A stretch of 64,000 nt of DNA from Rhodospirillaceae bacterium (lineage in GTDB: Bacteria; Pseudomonadota; Alphaproteobacteria; Rhodospirillales; Casp-alpha2): positions 31,110 through 95,109 of the forward strand of contig PALN01000045.1 in assembly GCA_002706405.1 (NCBI GenBank), given 5' to 3'. Both the position numbers and the translations under genes were made by a program. Each line of letters begins with the position of its first letter. The first letter of the stretch is position 1. The notes under the pieces are model-generated. The model did not search any database, was not told the origin of the DNA, and was given only the letters and a program-made list of their open reading frames with translations. Of this stretch, positions 44,599 through 52,010 are shown in pieces.

Positions 44599-45117
44599 TC
44601 AATGCTTGTGGGCGCCGTGGTCCATGTTTCCGTGACCCTGGGCCGCTTTCTTCATCACCGTGACATGGACGGTGACGTCGCCGGCCTTTTCGAAGGTCAG
44701 GGTCAGGGGGAAGCTGTCGCCCTCGTTCAAGGGCCCCTTCAGGCCCATGATCATGACGTGATAACCGCCCGGCTGAAACACCACGGGCGTACCCGGGGCG
44801 ATGGCGACGCTGTCGACTGGGCGCATCTTGGCGATACCGTTCTCCATGATGTGCTGATGCAGTTCGGCCTTGTCCGCATTGGCGGTCTTGGCGGCGATCA
44901 GCTTGTCTTCCCCGCCCGTGGTGGTGGCCTGAAAGTAGGCGGCGGAGATGCGCATCTTGGCGATGGTCGGCCGCGCCCAGGCACCGGTCACGGTGATGGC
45001 CGATTGCGCCATGGCGCCGTGGTCCTTGTCGTCATGGGCATGGGCGGATGCCATGCCGAGGGCCAACATCAGGACCGCCGCCAGGGCGGCGATGGGGCGT
45101 TTGTACGTGGATTTCAT
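44599..45117 (-). CDS. Periplasmic copper chaperone PCu(A)C
   Basis: 172 aa with signal peptide (about residues 1-27). Copper motif of the family: His/Met residues in ELHQHIMENGIAKMRPV and GGYHVMIMGLK. A His/Met-rich C-terminal tail (GHGNMDHGAHKH) adds sites. Delivers Cu(I) to cytochrome oxidase or serves copper tolerance. Last gene of the copper trio. Confidence 0.9.
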   Translation of the reverse strand: MKSTYKRPIAALAAVLMLALGMASAHAHDDKDHGAMAQSAITVTGAWARPTIAKMRISAAYFQATTTGGEDKLIAAKTANADKAELHQHIMENGIAKMRPVDSVAIAPGTPVVFQPGGYHVMIMGLKGPLNEGDSFPLTLTFEKAGDVTVHVTVMKKAAQGHGNMDHGAHKH

Positions 45118-45140
45118 GATTGGAATTCCTTTCGGGAATC

Positions 45141-46313
45141 TCAGAAGGCTTTCTGATAGCCGAGGGTGAAGGCAATTTCACGGCTGAGTTGGGGGCCGTT
45201 CAGGTCCTGATGCATCGGCACGGTAACTTCCGCCGCCAGCCGGTGGCCGCGCAAGCCCGCTGACTGCCCCATCAGGTTGACACCGATCGACAGGTCGAGA
45301 CGGTCGCCGCCGTAGTTGTCCGGATCCGCCGTCTGGTTGGGCACGGCGATGGCGGAATCGATGCCGTCGATCTGGTTCGCCGCCTGGCCGGTCAGCCGCA
45401 GGGAAGTGGAAATCCAGGGTTGCCATTGATAGGCCCCCCATACCGTCAGCTGCACCGAACGGCCCAGGGAATAGCCGCCGTCGTTCTTGCCCAGGGGCAG
45501 ATAGGCCGAAGCCTGCGCCCCCCAACTGATGTCGTCGGCTCGTCCGGAATAGGTGATGCCCGGCATGGCGTCGAAGGTCCCGGAGCCGAGCTGCATGGCA
45601 TAGGGTGCCCGCAGGTAAGGCTTGGTGTTGTTGGGCGCCAAAATCTGCGCGCTTTCCTTATAAGATCCGGTCGGCAGGCTCATGCCCAAATTCAGGTGCA
45701 GCTTGTGGCCGCCACCGCCGTAAAGCCGTACCAGACCCGACAGGCGGGTATCGGTCAGGCCCGACGTATGGACGTCGAAATCGCCCAGCACGGTCGTCCC
45801 CGACGTCCCCTGGTAGGTGGTATGGGACATGGACTTCGACGCATAACCGCCCATGGCCATCAGGGTCAGCCAATCCGTCGGCGCGTACATGGCGCCGGCC
45901 ATGTGCATCTTCATCGTCATGTCGCGCGGCACGACCCGCAGATAGGTGGGCGAGCCGAACCGGTTGGCAACGGTGGTGACGATCTGTTCGTTGCTGATGT
46001 TATCCGTGCCGTTCAGGTTGTCCGACATGGACATGGCCATGAAACGGTAGGACAGCATCCATTCGCCGGCCTTGTGCAGATGGTCGCCCATCACCCCGAT
46101 GGGCGCATGGCCGTCGGCGCGCAGCGGCCCGTTGGCGCTGTGGGACATGGTGTCATGGGCCACTTCCACGGCGGTGTGTTTGGTATGCAGGTTACCGCCC
46201 AGGGACAGCATGTTGGGCATGTCGGCGGGCAGATCGTCGGCCCGGACCAGGGAGGTCCCAAGCCCGAAAATCAGGGCGGTCAGCGCCACCCGGCGGAAAG
46301 TCGTCGCATTCAT
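45141..46313 (-). CDS. Outer-membrane beta-barrel protein, copper-cluster type
   Basis: 390 aa with signal peptide (to about residue 25). His/Met-rich N-terminal region (HTKHTAVEVAHDTMSHSANG, DHLHKAGEWMLSYRFMAMSMS), many amphipathic strands and a C-terminal aromatic (GYQKAF), as for outer-membrane barrels. Neighbours (DUF2946, PCuAC) suggest copper-linked transport. Exact function unknown. Confidence 0.75.
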   Translation of the reverse strand: MNATTFRRVALTALIFGLGTSLVRADDLPADMPNMLSLGGNLHTKHTAVEVAHDTMSHSANGPLRADGHAPIGVMGDHLHKAGEWMLSYRFMAMSMSDNLNGTDNISNEQIVTTVANRFGSPTYLRVVPRDMTMKMHMAGAMYAPTDWLTLMAMGGYASKSMSHTTYQGTSGTTVLGDFDVHTSGLTDTRLSGLVRLYGGGGHKLHLNLGMSLPTGSYKESAQILAPNNTKPYLRAPYAMQLGSGTFDAMPGITYSGRADDISWGAQASAYLPLGKNDGGYSLGRSVQLTVWGAYQWQPWISTSLRLTGQAANQIDGIDSAIAVPNQTADPDNYGGDRLDLSIGVNLMGQSAGLRGHRLAAEVTVPMHQDLNGPQLSREIAFTLGYQKAF

Positions 46314-46400
46314 TGGTCGATCCTTGAAGTATGACAGGAAAACGCGGGACCGGAGGAACGGCGGCGGTCGCCGCGCGAATCCGGACCCAGCGGTCAGGCG

Positions 46401-46859
46401 TCAGACGAGGATCGACAGCGGTGGGGCGCGGGGATTGACGGGGGTTTGGGAAAGCGCCGCCGGATGCATCATCTGCGGCGCCGGCGGCGCGGCGATGAAA
46501 GAGACGGACATCGCGAGGCAGGCGCCGAGCGCCATCGGCACGGCAACATTCGGCGTGCAGCAGCAGCGGGCGCAGTCGAGCAGGCCGGATTTGGCGGCAC
46601 CATCCTTGGTCTGACCGTCGTCGGCGGGTGTCCCGAGAACCTTGACCCCGCCCGAGGTGCAGATGACATGCAGGGCCGCAAGCAGGTCCTGTTCCGGCGA
46701 CGGGGGCGCCGCCTCGGCGGCCTGGGCCGGCTGGGTCAGGCCGATGGCCAGCACCAGGACCTTGAGCCAGAGAGAGGCGACCAACACCACGCCCGTGGCG
46801 CGGCGGCGTGTACCTATCCCTGATTTCGTGAACAAAGCCGTCACCGGCAGCCCCCTCAT
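46401..46859 (-). CDS. DUF2946-like protein (copper-cluster type)
   Basis: 152 aa with an N-terminal membrane helix (VVLVASLWLKVLVLAIGLT) and a second hydrophobic stretch (VPMALGACLAMSVSFIAA). The middle has ICTSGG and a dense cysteine motif CARCCC, a pattern of DUF2946 proteins found with copper genes. Probably the first gene of the trio. Confidence 0.7.
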   Translation of the reverse strand: MRGLPVTALFTKSGIGTRRRATGVVLVASLWLKVLVLAIGLTQPAQAAEAAPPSPEQDLLAALHVICTSGGVKVLGTPADDGQTKDGAAKSGLLDCARCCCTPNVAVPMALGACLAMSVSFIAAPPAPQMMHPAALSQTPVNPRAPPLSILV

Positions 46860-46984
46860 TTTCGGCGACGCTACTGTCCCGCCCCCCGCAAGTCAACCGC
46901 ACCCGCCCCCTGTCGCCAAGCACCAAGGACCTGGGGTAGTCTTTCGCCGCCGGGTGCGCCCGGGTCCACTTTGGGGGAGAATAC

Positions 46985-47398
46985 ATGCACGCCGTTGTCG
47001 AAAGTTTCCTGAGCGGATTTCCCGTTCTCATGCTCCATTCGTCGGTGACCTTGGCGATGCTGGCCGTCGCCGTCGTCGTCTATATCCGCATCACGCCCTA
47101 TGACGACATCGCCCTGATCCGCGACGGCAATCAGGCGGTTGCCGTGTCCTTGTCGGCGGCCTTGCTGGGCCTTGCCGTGCCGCTGGCCTTTTGCATGGCG
47201 ACCAGCGTCAGTGTCTGGGACATCGTGGTATGGGGGGCCGTGACCTTGTTCCTGCAACTGGTCGCCTACCGGGTCGTCGATCTGCTGCTGCGCGGCTTGC
47301 CCCAGCGCATCCAGAACGGCGAGATCAGCGCCGCGACCTTCCTGGCGTCGGTGAAGCTGGGCACGGCCGCCATCAACGCCGCCGCCGTCGTCGGCTGA
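46985..47398 (+). CDS. DUF350 family membrane protein
   Basis: 137 aa, four helices. DUF350 pattern: YDDIALIRDGNQAVAVSLSAALLGLAVPLA and GEISAATFLASVKLGTAAINAAA. Inner membrane, function unknown. Ribosome site GGGGGAG. The trypsin-like protease gene follows 15 nt later. Confidence 0.88.
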   Translation: MHAVVESFLSGFPVLMLHSSVTLAMLAVAVVVYIRITPYDDIALIRDGNQAVAVSLSAALLGLAVPLAFCMATSVSVWDIVVWGAVTLFLQLVAYRVVDLLLRGLPQRIQNGEISAATFLASVKLGTAAINAAAVVG

Positions 47399-47413
47399 TC
47401 CGGGCGGCGGACC

Positions 47414-48277
47414 ATGCGGCGCTGGGACTATTTCGCGACGATCCTGCTGATCACCCTTGTGTTGTACAGCCTGTTCACCGGCGACGACCGCCGTACCCCC
47501 GTCACGGAAGCCCCCCGGCGGCCGCCGCCCGCCGTCGTCGCGCCGCCCCCCATGCCGCAAGCGCCGCCGCACGGTCTGCCCCTGACCCGGGTCGAGCACA
47601 AGATGAAGTCCCGGTCGACGGCGGGAACGGCCTTTGCCGTGGACAACATCGGAACCTGGCTGACCGCGCGTCATGTGGTCGACGGTTGCGACCGGGTCGG
47701 CATCATCTACGACCACAAGGCAAAACGGGCCGGGCGCGCAACCCTGCGCGCGGTTCATTCCAGTGCCGACGTCGCGGTTCTGTCCGGCCGTGTGCCGGGC
47801 AACCCCAGGCCGGTCGCCCTCGCCGCCGTGCTTGACGGCGAGTCCCAAGCCTTTCACGTGGGGTATCCGAAAGGCCGCCGTGCGGTCCTGCATTCCGCCT
47901 ACCTCGGGCGCTGGCGACTGGTCGGTTTCGGGCGGTTCCGCAATGACGAGGAAGTCGCGGTCTGGGGTGTGATTTCCCGCTTTCCCAAAGACCTTCCCGG
48001 CTTTGCCGGGATCAGCGGCGGGCCCGTGTTTTCCACCGACGGCAGGGTGATCGGCATTTCCATCGCCGGTTCGGACCGGCGGGGGCGCGTCATCGCCAGC
48101 CTGCCCCGGTCCTTCCATCAGGCCCTGGAGGCGGCCGGCGAAACGCCGACGCCGCGCCCCGGAGATCTTCGGTTCACGGACGCCGATTTCCGCGCGGTCG
48201 GCGAACGCCTGCTCGACGATCTGCGCGTCGCCCGGGTGTACTGCCAGGTCAGGAAGCCGCTGGGAAAGGGCGAATAA
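47414..48277 (+). CDS. Membrane-anchored trypsin-like serine protease
   Basis: 287 aa. N-terminal anchor (YFATILLITLVLYSLF), a Pro-rich linker and an S1-type domain with His in TARHVVDG (about 86), Asp in SSADVAVL (about 118) and Ser in GISGGPVFS (about 199). No PDZ domain. Likely periplasmic, tethered to the inner membrane; co-transcribed with the DUF350 gene. Confidence 0.85.
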   Translation: MRRWDYFATILLITLVLYSLFTGDDRRTPVTEAPRRPPPAVVAPPPMPQAPPHGLPLTRVEHKMKSRSTAGTAFAVDNIGTWLTARHVVDGCDRVGIIYDHKAKRAGRATLRAVHSSADVAVLSGRVPGNPRPVALAAVLDGESQAFHVGYPKGRRAVLHSAYLGRWRLVGFGRFRNDEEVAVWGVISRFPKDLPGFAGISGGPVFSTDGRVIGISIAGSDRRGRVIASLPRSFHQALEAAGETPTPRPGDLRFTDADFRAVGERLLDDLRVARVYCQVRKPLGKGE

Positions 48278-48284
48278 GCCCCAC

Positions 48285-48926
48285 TTACATCGGGATTCCG
48301 GCGGACTTTTGCGCACGGTCCCATTTGCCGGCGTCGTCCGTGGCGAACACGGTGTCCTCGTCATAGGGCGCGATCTGCCAATCGCCCCGGCGCATCTCGG
48401 CCTCGAGTTGGCCCGATGTCCAACCGGCATAGCCCAGCAGGATCAGATAGCGGCGCGGCCCCTTGCCCAAGCCGATGTCCTTGACCGCCCGCAGGCTCGC
48501 CGTCACCGCGACCTTGCCGCGCAGCATGCCCGTGGTTTCCGTTTGATAATCGTTGGTATGCAGCACGAAGCCCGCCCCCGGCTCCACCGGGCCGCCGGCG
48601 TGGATGCGCACGTCGCCGGTGAAGGTTTCCGACGGGTCCGGCGTCATGCCGAGGCCGATCAGGAAATCAAGCACGGGCCCCTCGCCCACGGGCCGATTGA
48701 CGATCAGGCCGAACGCCCCTTCGGCGTCGTGGTCGGCGAGATAGATCACCGCCCCCTTGAACCGCGGGTCGGGCATGGTCGGCCCGGCGACCAGCAATTG
48801 GCCGGAATAGTAGGGACCGTTCTGCGGGGCGGGCGCCGCCGGCTTGGCCGCATCACCGGCAACGGCCGGGGCGGCCGCCAGGAGCAGAACCATCAAGATC
48901 AAGACGCGGCGCATGAGGGCCAGCAT
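48285..48926 (-). CDS. YqgE/AlgH family protein with a signal peptide
   Basis: 213 aa. YqgE core: GQLLVAGPTMPDPRFKGAVIYLADHDAEGAFGLIVNRP, GGPVEPGAGFVLH and RYLILLGYAGWTSGQLEAEMRRGDW. Unlike the usual cytoplasmic form, it has an N-terminal export signal (RVLILMVLLLAAAPAVAGDA) of about 25 residues. A later start at 48914 keeps the signal. Converges on the protease gene (7-nt gap). Confidence 0.88.
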   Translation of the reverse strand: MLALMRRVLILMVLLLAAAPAVAGDAAKPAAPAPQNGPYYSGQLLVAGPTMPDPRFKGAVIYLADHDAEGAFGLIVNRPVGEGPVLDFLIGLGMTPDPSETFTGDVRIHAGGPVEPGAGFVLHTNDYQTETTGMLRGKVAVTASLRAVKDIGLGKGPRRYLILLGYAGWTSGQLEAEMRRGDWQIAPYDEDTVFATDDAGKWDRAQKSAGIPM

Positions 48927-48944
48927 AGCAGACCGCGGGGCCGA

Positions 48945-50042
48945 TCACGACCCGGGGGGACGGAACCAGTCCACCGGCTTGAGGCGCAGCAGCGTCACCG
49001 CGCCCAGACTGAGCGTGCGGTCCTGCAGCGTCATCGGCACGTCGAGGGTTTTCGGCCCGCCGGCCGGCCCCCTGGCCAATAGGCCGAGAATGATCTGCAC
49101 GGCGTCGGCGGCGCGGTTTTCGACGATGCCCGCCTTGCGCAGCGCCTCGACCGTTTCCGCGAAGCCGGTGACGCGGGCGGTGAAGGCCCCTTCGGGCTGG
49201 CCCGCGGGATCGATGGCCAATGTGCCTTCACCCGTCATGTTGAGCGGCCCGTGGACGAGGCCCAGTTGATTGACCTCGAGCACGCCGCCGGCATCCCGCC
49301 AAGCCAGGGCCGGGGCGGGCCAGGGCCCCGTACCGATGGGCCCGTTCAGGGACATCTCCAAGGCCAGCCGGTCGATCGTATTGCCGAGGACCGTGCCCAG
49401 GCCCGGCGGCAGGGACACGGCCTTGGCATCAAGGGAAAGAGGCAGGCGGGGCGTGCCGTCACCGGCGGCCTCCCCGTCGTCGGCGCGGGGCGGCAGGATC
49501 TGCGCCAGCACGCCGCGGGCGGTGACCGGCCCGCCGAGGCCGCCGTCGGCAAGTTCCAGGGCACCGTCGGTCAGCCAGGCTTCGATGCGCGGCAGGCCGC
49601 CCGGTGATGCCTCCCCCCAACCTTCCAGATGGCGGGCGGTGAGCGTCGCCTGGCGGACCTGACCGTCCCTTCCGGTCCAGCCGAGATGATGAACGCCGTC
49701 GGCGCGCCAGTTCAGGCGCCGCCAGTCCCAGGGGGCCGCCGACAAAGTCAGGGTCGGACCGGCCCAGGTCCCGCCGGGCCATTCGGCGGCGGGGCTGTCG
49801 ATGCGGACGGCGATGCGAAAGGGAAAGCCGCCGGTCGTCAGCGGGCCATGGGTGATGGTGATCTTGTGCTCGGCCTGGGCTGATATCCAGGCGCCGACCT
49901 GTCTTTCCGCGACCCCCGCGACCGTGAACCAGAACACGACATAGCCCAGGATCGCCACCAGCGGCAGAGCCACGGCGACTCGGCGCGCCAGCGGCGGCGC
50001 GGCGCGGAGACGGTCCAGGGATCGGCGTGGGGTGAAAGCCAT
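48945..50042 (-). CDS. DUF2125 family protein
   Basis: 365 aa with an N-terminal membrane helix (AVALPLVAILGYVVFWFTVAGV) and a beta-rich periplasmic domain typical for DUF2125 (GGFPFRIAVRIDSP, LGRAG-type repeats, LVHGPLNMTGEGTLAID). A predicted AsmA-like periplasmic protein; function unknown. 18 nt upstream of the YqgE-like gene on the same strand. Confidence 0.85.
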   Translation of the reverse strand: MAFTPRRSLDRLRAAPPLARRVAVALPLVAILGYVVFWFTVAGVAERQVGAWISAQAEHKITITHGPLTTGGFPFRIAVRIDSPAAEWPGGTWAGPTLTLSAAPWDWRRLNWRADGVHHLGWTGRDGQVRQATLTARHLEGWGEASPGGLPRIEAWLTDGALELADGGLGGPVTARGVLAQILPPRADDGEAAGDGTPRLPLSLDAKAVSLPPGLGTVLGNTIDRLALEMSLNGPIGTGPWPAPALAWRDAGGVLEVNQLGLVHGPLNMTGEGTLAIDPAGQPEGAFTARVTGFAETVEALRKAGIVENRAADAVQIILGLLARGPAGGPKTLDVPMTLQDRTLSLGAVTLLRLKPVDWFRPPGS

Positions 50043-50091
50043 GCATGGTTATAGGCGCAATGGGCAAGGACACGAAAGAGGCCGCACTCAG

Positions 50092-50190
50092 CCCCCCTCA
50101 CCCTAACCCTCTCCCCCAAGGGGGCGAGGGAATTGGTTCCGCAATCTTTCTCCCTCTCCCCCGCCTTGGGAGAGGGCCGGGGTGAGGGGG
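50092..50190. repeat. Intergenic CCCTCACCC...GGGTGAGGG palindromic repeat
   Basis: About 99 nt of nested inverted repeats: outer CCCCCTCACCC / GGGGTGAGGGGG, inner CCCTCTCCC / GGGAGAGGG and two small central hairpins. This family of palindromes is widespread between proteobacterial genes (REP-like). Only one copy is in the window. Confidence 0.7.
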
Positions 50191-50238
50191 ACAGGATTCT
50201 CCCTGGCGGCCAAGGGGTGCTGCGGCTAACAATGGGCC

Positions 50239-50805
50239 ATGCCGACACCGACCGACGATTTCTGGCTGTTCGCCTATGGCTCGCTGATGTGGGATGCGGA
50301 TTTCCCCCATGCGGAAACGCGGCCCGCGCGGCTGTACGGCTATCACCGCGCCCTCTGCCTCTATTCCTTCGACTACCGGGGCACGCGCGAGGTGCCGGGG
50401 CTGGTTCTGGGGCTCGACCGGGGCGGGTCGTGCCGGGGGCTCGGCTTTCGTATTCGCGGCCGCGACCGGGACGCTGTCATGGCCCATCTGCACGAGCGCG
50501 AAACCTCGGAAGGGGAATACCATCTGCGCTGGCTGAAAATGACCGTCGGCGCGGAGACCGTCACCGGGGCGGCCTTCGTCGTCAACCACGCCAATGATTA
50601 TTACGCGGGCCCCCGTCCCCCGGACGAAGCGGCCCGCATGGTCGCCCAGGGCCACGGCCGGCGCGGCGCCTGCGTCGATTACCTGAAGAACACCGTCGCC
50701 CATTTGCGCGAGATGGGCATCCGGGATCAGGGGTTGGAGCGGGTGCTGCGCGAGGTCGGCCAATTACTCCATCAACGTGAACCAGTCCTCGATCGTAAGC
50801 CTTAA
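50239..50805 (+). CDS. ChaC-like gamma-glutamylcyclotransferase
   Basis: 188 aa. FAYGSLMWD substrate loop (about residues 10-18), the catalytic Glu in HLHERETSEGEY (about 84-90) and the ChaC C-terminal GACVDYLKNTVAHL. Degrades glutathione to 5-oxoproline and Cys-Gly in known members. The last 14 codons are read from the AT-rich insert, so the original C-terminus is probably replaced; the tail overlaps the HEPN gene by 42 nt. Confidence 0.88.
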   Translation: MPTPTDDFWLFAYGSLMWDADFPHAETRPARLYGYHRALCLYSFDYRGTREVPGLVLGLDRGGSCRGLGFRIRGRDRDAVMAHLHERETSEGEYHLRWLKMTVGAETVTGAAFVVNHANDYYAGPRPPDEAARMVAQGHGRRGACVDYLKNTVAHLREMGIRDQGLERVLREVGQLLHQREPVLDRKP

Positions 50806-51345
50806 ACGCAGAACCTCACGTTCCTGTAGAGGACTACAATGCGCAATCGGCCCGCGCAATACGTTCAAATTTGCAAAAACCTTCTGAAGACCTTTTTTGC
50901 TATTGAACGTATCACCAAATATAGTCCAGTTAAAAATTATAATATCAGAAAGTTGACCAAAAGTCGTGTAGTCTATATTTTCTTTAGACCTTAAAGTAAC
51001 AGCAGCATCCATCTCTTTTGTAATGTTTTTTTCAACACTTTGCTGCACTTCTGGCGGCACGCATTCTTCCCACCAAGCACCGCCCTTTGCGTCATACAAC
51101 CGGTCTCGTATAAATTCACGAATCGTCTTTTCTAAGCAGTAAAAAACTTCGTAATGACGCGCCATTGACGCAGCTTCAATTCGAACATCTTCATCGAATT
51201 GCGGATAATAAATATTATCTTTTTCTGTATCAATTCTTGATTTAAGCCTTAAATTACAATCGAATTGCCGTTCAATTCCCTTAATGTCTTCCTCAAACAT
51301 TAAATTTGTCATTGCAAATAACTTTAACCTGTCGTCAAGCATCAA
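50764..51345 (-). CDS. Swt1-type HEPN domain protein (putative RNase toxin)
   Basis: 193 aa. Helical throughout. The first HEPN helices are near 60-82 (MARHYEVFYCLEKTIREFIRDRL), with WWEECVPPEV, and the C-terminal helices carry LRGPIAHC with Arg164 and His169, the R-x4-H catalytic motif of HEPN RNases. AT-rich codon use, unlike its neighbours. ATG overlaps the DUF5343 stop (ATGA at 51342-51345), so the two are one operon. HEPN proteins are common effectors in abortive infection and toxin-antitoxin systems. Confidence 0.8.
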   Translation of the reverse strand: MMLDDRLKLFAMTNLMFEEDIKGIERQFDCNLRLKSRIDTEKDNIYYPQFDEDVRIEAASMARHYEVFYCLEKTIREFIRDRLYDAKGGAWWEECVPPEVQQSVEKNITKEMDAAVTLRSKENIDYTTFGQLSDIIIFNWTIFGDTFNSKKGLQKVFANLNVLRGPIAHCSPLQEREVLRLRLTIEDWFTLME

Positions 51346-51968
51346 CCTTTCCTTTTAACAAGGTGTTCACTGATGCTTTTAAAGATTGCGTCGTAGACTG
51401 CCACGTTCGTTGTCTCTGGAAGATTGATATTTACCGTGTATCCAAGTCCAAATTGAAAGTCAGCCCGACCGTCAGATGACCGAACATCTTCCTTAATGTT
51501 CTCTGGTTCTTGTTCTGCGCCACCCAATTGATCATCGGTTATCTCGAAATCAGCAAATGCTTTTAAAGCTTCAAAAGTACCAATTATCGCACCAACAACC
51601 TGAGATTTTTTTTCTAAGCCCGTAACTTCAAGCACCAATCCTTCAAGTTCATTCTTGTTAATTTGATTGGCATACTCATGTCGTGAAAACAGATCCGGAT
51701 ACCCTTGCCTGATTCCCGCGGCCATTGCCATTCCGCTTTTTTGGGGATTCTTAAACTGATCATATCGCTCTGTTGGAACACCATCGGGGCCGATAAAACC
51801 GATACGTTTTAATAGCCTTACAACTGCCCGAGCACTGCTCGATTTTATACCTAGCTTGGTGCTCAAAAAATCATAAGTAAACCGAGGAGGCGTCTGAGCT
51901 TCCTGTATGCGCGTGAGTATTTTGCTAATCAAACCATACGCATTCATGTAAGGAGGGTTATCTGCCAT
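51342..51968 (-). CDS. DUF5343 family protein (winged-helix-like)
   Basis: 208 aa. N-terminal half fits DUF5343: PPYMNAYGLISKILTRIQEAQ, then a helix-turn-helix-like SSARAVVRLLKRIGFIGPDGVPTERYD, and IRQGYPDLFSRH; then VGAIIGTFEALKAFADF. An acidic linker (about 146-165) leads to the C-terminal module GYTVNINLPETTNVAVYDAIFKSISEHL. AT-rich. Ribosome site AGAGGAA. Likely the DNA- or target-sensing or antitoxin partner of the HEPN protein; role inferred. Confidence 0.75.
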   Translation of the reverse strand: MADNPPYMNAYGLISKILTRIQEAQTPPRFTYDFLSTKLGIKSSSARAVVRLLKRIGFIGPDGVPTERYDQFKNPQKSGMAMAAGIRQGYPDLFSRHEYANQINKNELEGLVLEVTGLEKKSQVVGAIIGTFEALKAFADFEITDDQLGGAEQEPENIKEDVRSSDGRADFQFGLGYTVNINLPETTNVAVYDAIFKSISEHLVKRKG

Positions 51969-52002
51969 CGACGCGTTCCTCTAACTCACGTTTTGAAGTG
52001 AA

Positions 52003-52008
52003 ATTATA
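52003..52008 (-). promoter_or_regulatory. TATAAT -10 element for the DUF5343-HEPN operon
   Basis: TATAAT on the minus strand, 35 nt upstream of the DUF5343 ATG and just past the nrdJ stop. No good -35 was found at 17 bp (GGTTAT), so strength is uncertain. It would give the insert transcription independent of nrdJ. Confidence 0.35.
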
Positions 52009-52010
52009 GG

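Noticed and set aside
50774..51992. AACGTGA (50774-50780) and TCACGTT (51986-51992) as terminal inverted repeats of the insert
   Set aside because: Seven bases only, not at the exact composition junctions, and no target-site duplication seen; chance is likely.
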